7,339 nucleotides of DNA. Source: Actinomycetes bacterium. GTDB taxonomy: Bacteria > Actinomycetota > CADDZG01 > JAHWKV01. The notes under the pieces were generated by a model. The model saw nothing but the letters and a program-made list of their open reading frames with translations, had not been told where the DNA came from and searched no databases. Position numbers and translations under genes: made by a program. The stretch spans positions 1 to 7,339 of the forward strand of contig JAJCYF010000212.1 of the NCBI GenBank assembly GCA_029263035.1, written 5' to 3'. Shown one piece after another: positions 5,400 to 7,339 of this stretch (positions are counted from its first letter, which is position 1; each line of letters begins with the position of its first letter).

Positions 5400-5405
5400 T
5401 AGACT
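5400..5405 (+). promoter_or_regulatory. -10 box implying a leaderless methyltransferase transcript
   Basis: TAGACT ends seven bases before the ATG at 5413, with no Shine-Dalgarno sequence between them. The -35 is not clear: TTTTCC at 5372-5377 would be 22 bases away. The gene may also be read through from corA. Confidence 0.4.
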
Positions 5406-5412
5406 CCTCACC

Positions 5413-6966
5413 ATGACTCAGCCCCCTGGACGTAAGCGGCGCGTCAACGGGACGTCTACCTCCGATTTCGGGGTCGGCGCCCGGGAAAACCACGACGCCA
5501 GCCCCTTCTACGCCCGCTTTGTTGCACCCGAGCTGAGCCGGGAGAGCTCCATCGCTCGCCAGTCAAGGCTGGACGAGATTGTGGTCGGGGATGCCCGCCA
5601 CATGGATGAGGTGGAGGACGGCTCGGTCGCCCTGGTGGTCACCTCACCCCCCTACTTCGCCGGCAAGGAGTACGAGACCACCCTGGGGGAGGGCCACGTG
5701 CCCGCCACCTACCTGGAGTACCTGCAGATACTGGAGGACGTCTTCGCCGAATGTGTGCGCAAGCTGGAGCCCGGCGGGCGAATTGCGGTCAACGTGGCCA
5801 ACCTGGGCCGCAAGCCCTACCGGTCGCTTTCCTCGGACGTGATCACCATCCTGCAGGACCGGCTCCGGCTTCTTCTCCGGGGCGAGGTCATCTGGCAGAA
5901 GGCCCGCGGGTCCTCCGGCTCCTGTGCCTGGGGGTCTTTTCAGCGCCCCGCCAACCCGGTGCTCCGGGACCTGACCGAGCGGGTGGTCATCGCCAGCAAG
6001 GGCCGGTTCGACCGGGCGCTCAGCGCCAAGGAGCGCGCGGAGAACGACTATCCCTCCACCGCGTCGCTGTGGAGCGACGAGTACATGGAGGCCACCACCG
6101 ACCTGTGGGAGATCCCATCGGAGAGCGCCACCCGGGTGGGCCACCCGGCGCCCTTCCCGGTCGACCTGCCCAAACGACTGATTCACCTCTACACCTATAA
6201 AGGGGACCTGGTGCTGGATCCGTTCATGGGGTCGGGGACCACCGCGGTGGCCGCGGTCCGGACCGGGCGCCACTTCTTCGGCTACGACACCGATGAGGCC
6301 TATGTCCACCGGGCCCGGGGCCGGATCGATGAGGCACGCGCGGCCCACGCCGTCCGGGAGGACGACCCGGAGCAGCTTCGGTTCGAGCTCCCCGCCACCA
6401 AGCTCCCCGCCACTGCGGACATGGATTTCCAACAGCGGGCGGTTGCCGAAGGCCGGGCGGCCAAGCAGATCGCCGAGGCCATCCTGCTGGATTGCGAGTT
6501 CGAGTTCATCGAAAAGAGCGTCCGCCTGCCCTCCGGGGTGGAGGTCAACTTCCGGGCCAAGGATAAAAAGGGCGGAATCTGGCTGTTCGACGTCTCCGGC
6601 GGATTCACCAGCAACCGTCCGGGTCTCAAGCGCACCGACACCCTATGGAAGGCGCTGGGCAAGGCCGCCGTCCTGCATGAGACCCTGCCCGACACCCCGC
6701 TGGTCCTGCTTACCACCGACACCCCTCCCAAAGGAAGCTCCGGGGACGTCGCCCTGCAACTGGTCCTGGGGGACGGCAAGCCCATCACCGACGTCATCTC
6801 AATGAGGTCCACGCTGGACCGGGCGCGCCTTAGGCTTTACGCCGAGAACGGGCGGGTCGTGGACCCCCCGCCGGTCGACCTGCCGGCCCCGAACGGCCGG
6901 GTGGCCGCCGCCTCCCGGGCCAACGGCAACGGCCGGGTGAGCGGGAAGGTCAACTCCGCTCACTAA
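5413..6966 (+). CDS. Beta-class DNA methyltransferase (N4-cytosine or N6-adenine) with C-terminal nuclease-like extension
   Basis: It would transfer a methyl group from S-adenosylmethionine to an exocyclic amino group in DNA. In the 517-residue product, motif IV TSPPY (77-81) precedes the SAM-binding motif I LDPFMGSGTT (268-277), the permuted beta-class order; HPAPFPVDLPKRL at about 244-256 is the usual segment before motif I. SPPY is common in N4-cytosine enzymes, but this does not prove the target. The region between about 165 and 235 should carry the target recognition domain. Residues about 335-480 are additional and can be read as a PD-(D/E)xK-like alpha-beta fold, but with Asn379 and D393-V-S395 where Asp and (D/E)xK are expected. 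The last 30 residues are low-complexity. ATG 5413 is preferred to TTG 5383 because the -10-like TAGACT lies inside the longer reading. No partner restriction gene is in the window, so it may be an orphan methylase. Confidence 0.9.
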   Translation: MTQPPGRKRRVNGTSTSDFGVGARENHDASPFYARFVAPELSRESSIARQSRLDEIVVGDARHMDEVEDGSVALVVTSPPYFAGKEYETTLGEGHVPATYLEYLQILEDVFAECVRKLEPGGRIAVNVANLGRKPYRSLSSDVITILQDRLRLLLRGEVIWQKARGSSGSCAWGSFQRPANPVLRDLTERVVIASKGRFDRALSAKERAENDYPSTASLWSDEYMEATTDLWEIPSESATRVGHPAPFPVDLPKRLIHLYTYKGDLVLDPFMGSGTTAVAAVRTGRHFFGYDTDEAYVHRARGRIDEARAAHAVREDDPEQLRFELPATKLPATADMDFQQRAVAEGRAAKQIAEAILLDCEFEFIEKSVRLPSGVEVNFRAKDKKGGIWLFDVSGGFTSNRPGLKRTDTLWKALGKAAVLHETLPDTPLVLLTTDTPPKGSSGDVALQLVLGDGKPITDVISMRSTLDRARLRLYAENGRVVDPPPVDLPAPNGRVAAASRANGNGRVSGKVNSAH

Positions 6967-6996
6967 CCGCCATTCGATCCTCACTGGTCCTACCGG

Positions 6997-7339
6997 TTAC
7001 GGACTCGCGGGCCCGCACCAGTCGATGACCGCGCGAGCGTATTCGGCGGGAACTTCGAACGGCGGCGCATGACCCACACCGTGGAGGACGACCAGGTTCC
7101 AGTCGGGCCGCTGCGCCGTCCAGTCATCGATCGACGCGCGGGGAGTGAGGCGATCCTGATCGCCCCAGACCAGAAGGGTCGGCGCCGCGACCCGGCGCAT
7201 CGCGTCGAGCACCGGCTGCCGCCGGACGAGCATCATCGACGTCACCGACGCGTACACGGTGACCGCGCTTTGCAATCGCCCCGGCTCGACCGCCGACATC
7301 TCGTCCCGCATGAGGTCGGTGATTTCCGCCGACATCTTC
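6997..7339 (-). CDS. Alpha/beta hydrolase, C-terminal part (cut by window edge)
   Basis: The visible C-terminal part of about 113 residues carries the end of an alpha/beta hydrolase fold: the strand and acid turn APTLLVWGDQDRLTP, whose second Asp (GDQD) is the likely catalytic acid, and LHGVGHAPPFEVP, whose His is the likely catalytic base. The final helix is AEYARAVIDWC. The nucleophile elbow lies upstream, outside the window. The reading frame is open to the edge (the codon before the first Met at 7335 is Lys), so that Met is probably not the start. The substrate cannot be inferred. It converges on the methyltransferase gene with a 30-base gap in which I see no clear terminator. Confidence 0.85.
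   Translation of the reverse strand, partial: KMSAEITDLMRDEMSAVEPGRLQSAVTVYASVTSMMLVRRQPVLDAMRRVAAPTLLVWGDQDRLTPRASIDDWTAQRPDWNLVVLHGVGHAPPFEVPAEYARAVIDWCGPASP

Noticed and set aside
5644..6432. 262-residue minus-strand open frame opposite the methyltransferase
   Set aside because: The plus strand has complete methylase motifs here; the antisense product has no domain and is typical of GC-rich third-position bias.

Overview
The window looks like a high-GC actinobacterial chromosome, possibly a deep-branching or uncultured lineage. The evidence is an EF-Tu N-terminus of actinobacterial type, a SecE with a long Lys/Ala/Pro-rich N-terminal extension, TTG starts, leaderless-looking genes and tRNA genes that do not encode CCA. 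The assignment rests on these features and on gene order, not on a database search.

The left 4.2 kb is read on the minus strand and is a translation/secretion locus: tRNA-Thr(GGT), tRNA-Met(CAT), tuf (EF-Tu), rpmG (L33), then, after an insertion, tRNA-Trp(CCA), secE and the first codons of nusG. This matches the widespread bacterial order tuf-rpmG-trnW-secE-nusG. Between rpmG and tRNA-Trp lies a regulatory module not normally part of it: an ECF sigma factor, a zinc-finger anti-sigma factor overlapping it by four bases (ATGA), and a separate 82-residue three-helix membrane protein closed by a strong terminator. Two matching ECF-type promoter candidates (TGTAAC, 16 or 17 bases, CGTC) sit in front of the sigma gene and in front of the small membrane gene. 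This suggests an autoregulated envelope-stress module whose output includes the small protein.

From 4380 the plus strand carries a CorA-type divalent cation transporter and, 49 bases later, a beta-class DNA methyltransferase with a TSPPY motif. Both have a TANNNT -10 hexamer only 6-7 bases before the ATG and no Shine-Dalgarno sequence, so both are probably leaderless. The methyltransferase has about 180 extra C-terminal residues; part of these can be read as a PD-(D/E)xK-like fold with altered active-site residues. The right edge holds the convergent 3' end of an alpha/beta hydrolase gene cut by the window.

The most noteworthy items are the ECF module with its paired promoters inside a housekeeping operon, and the methyltransferase with the unusual nuclease-like tail.
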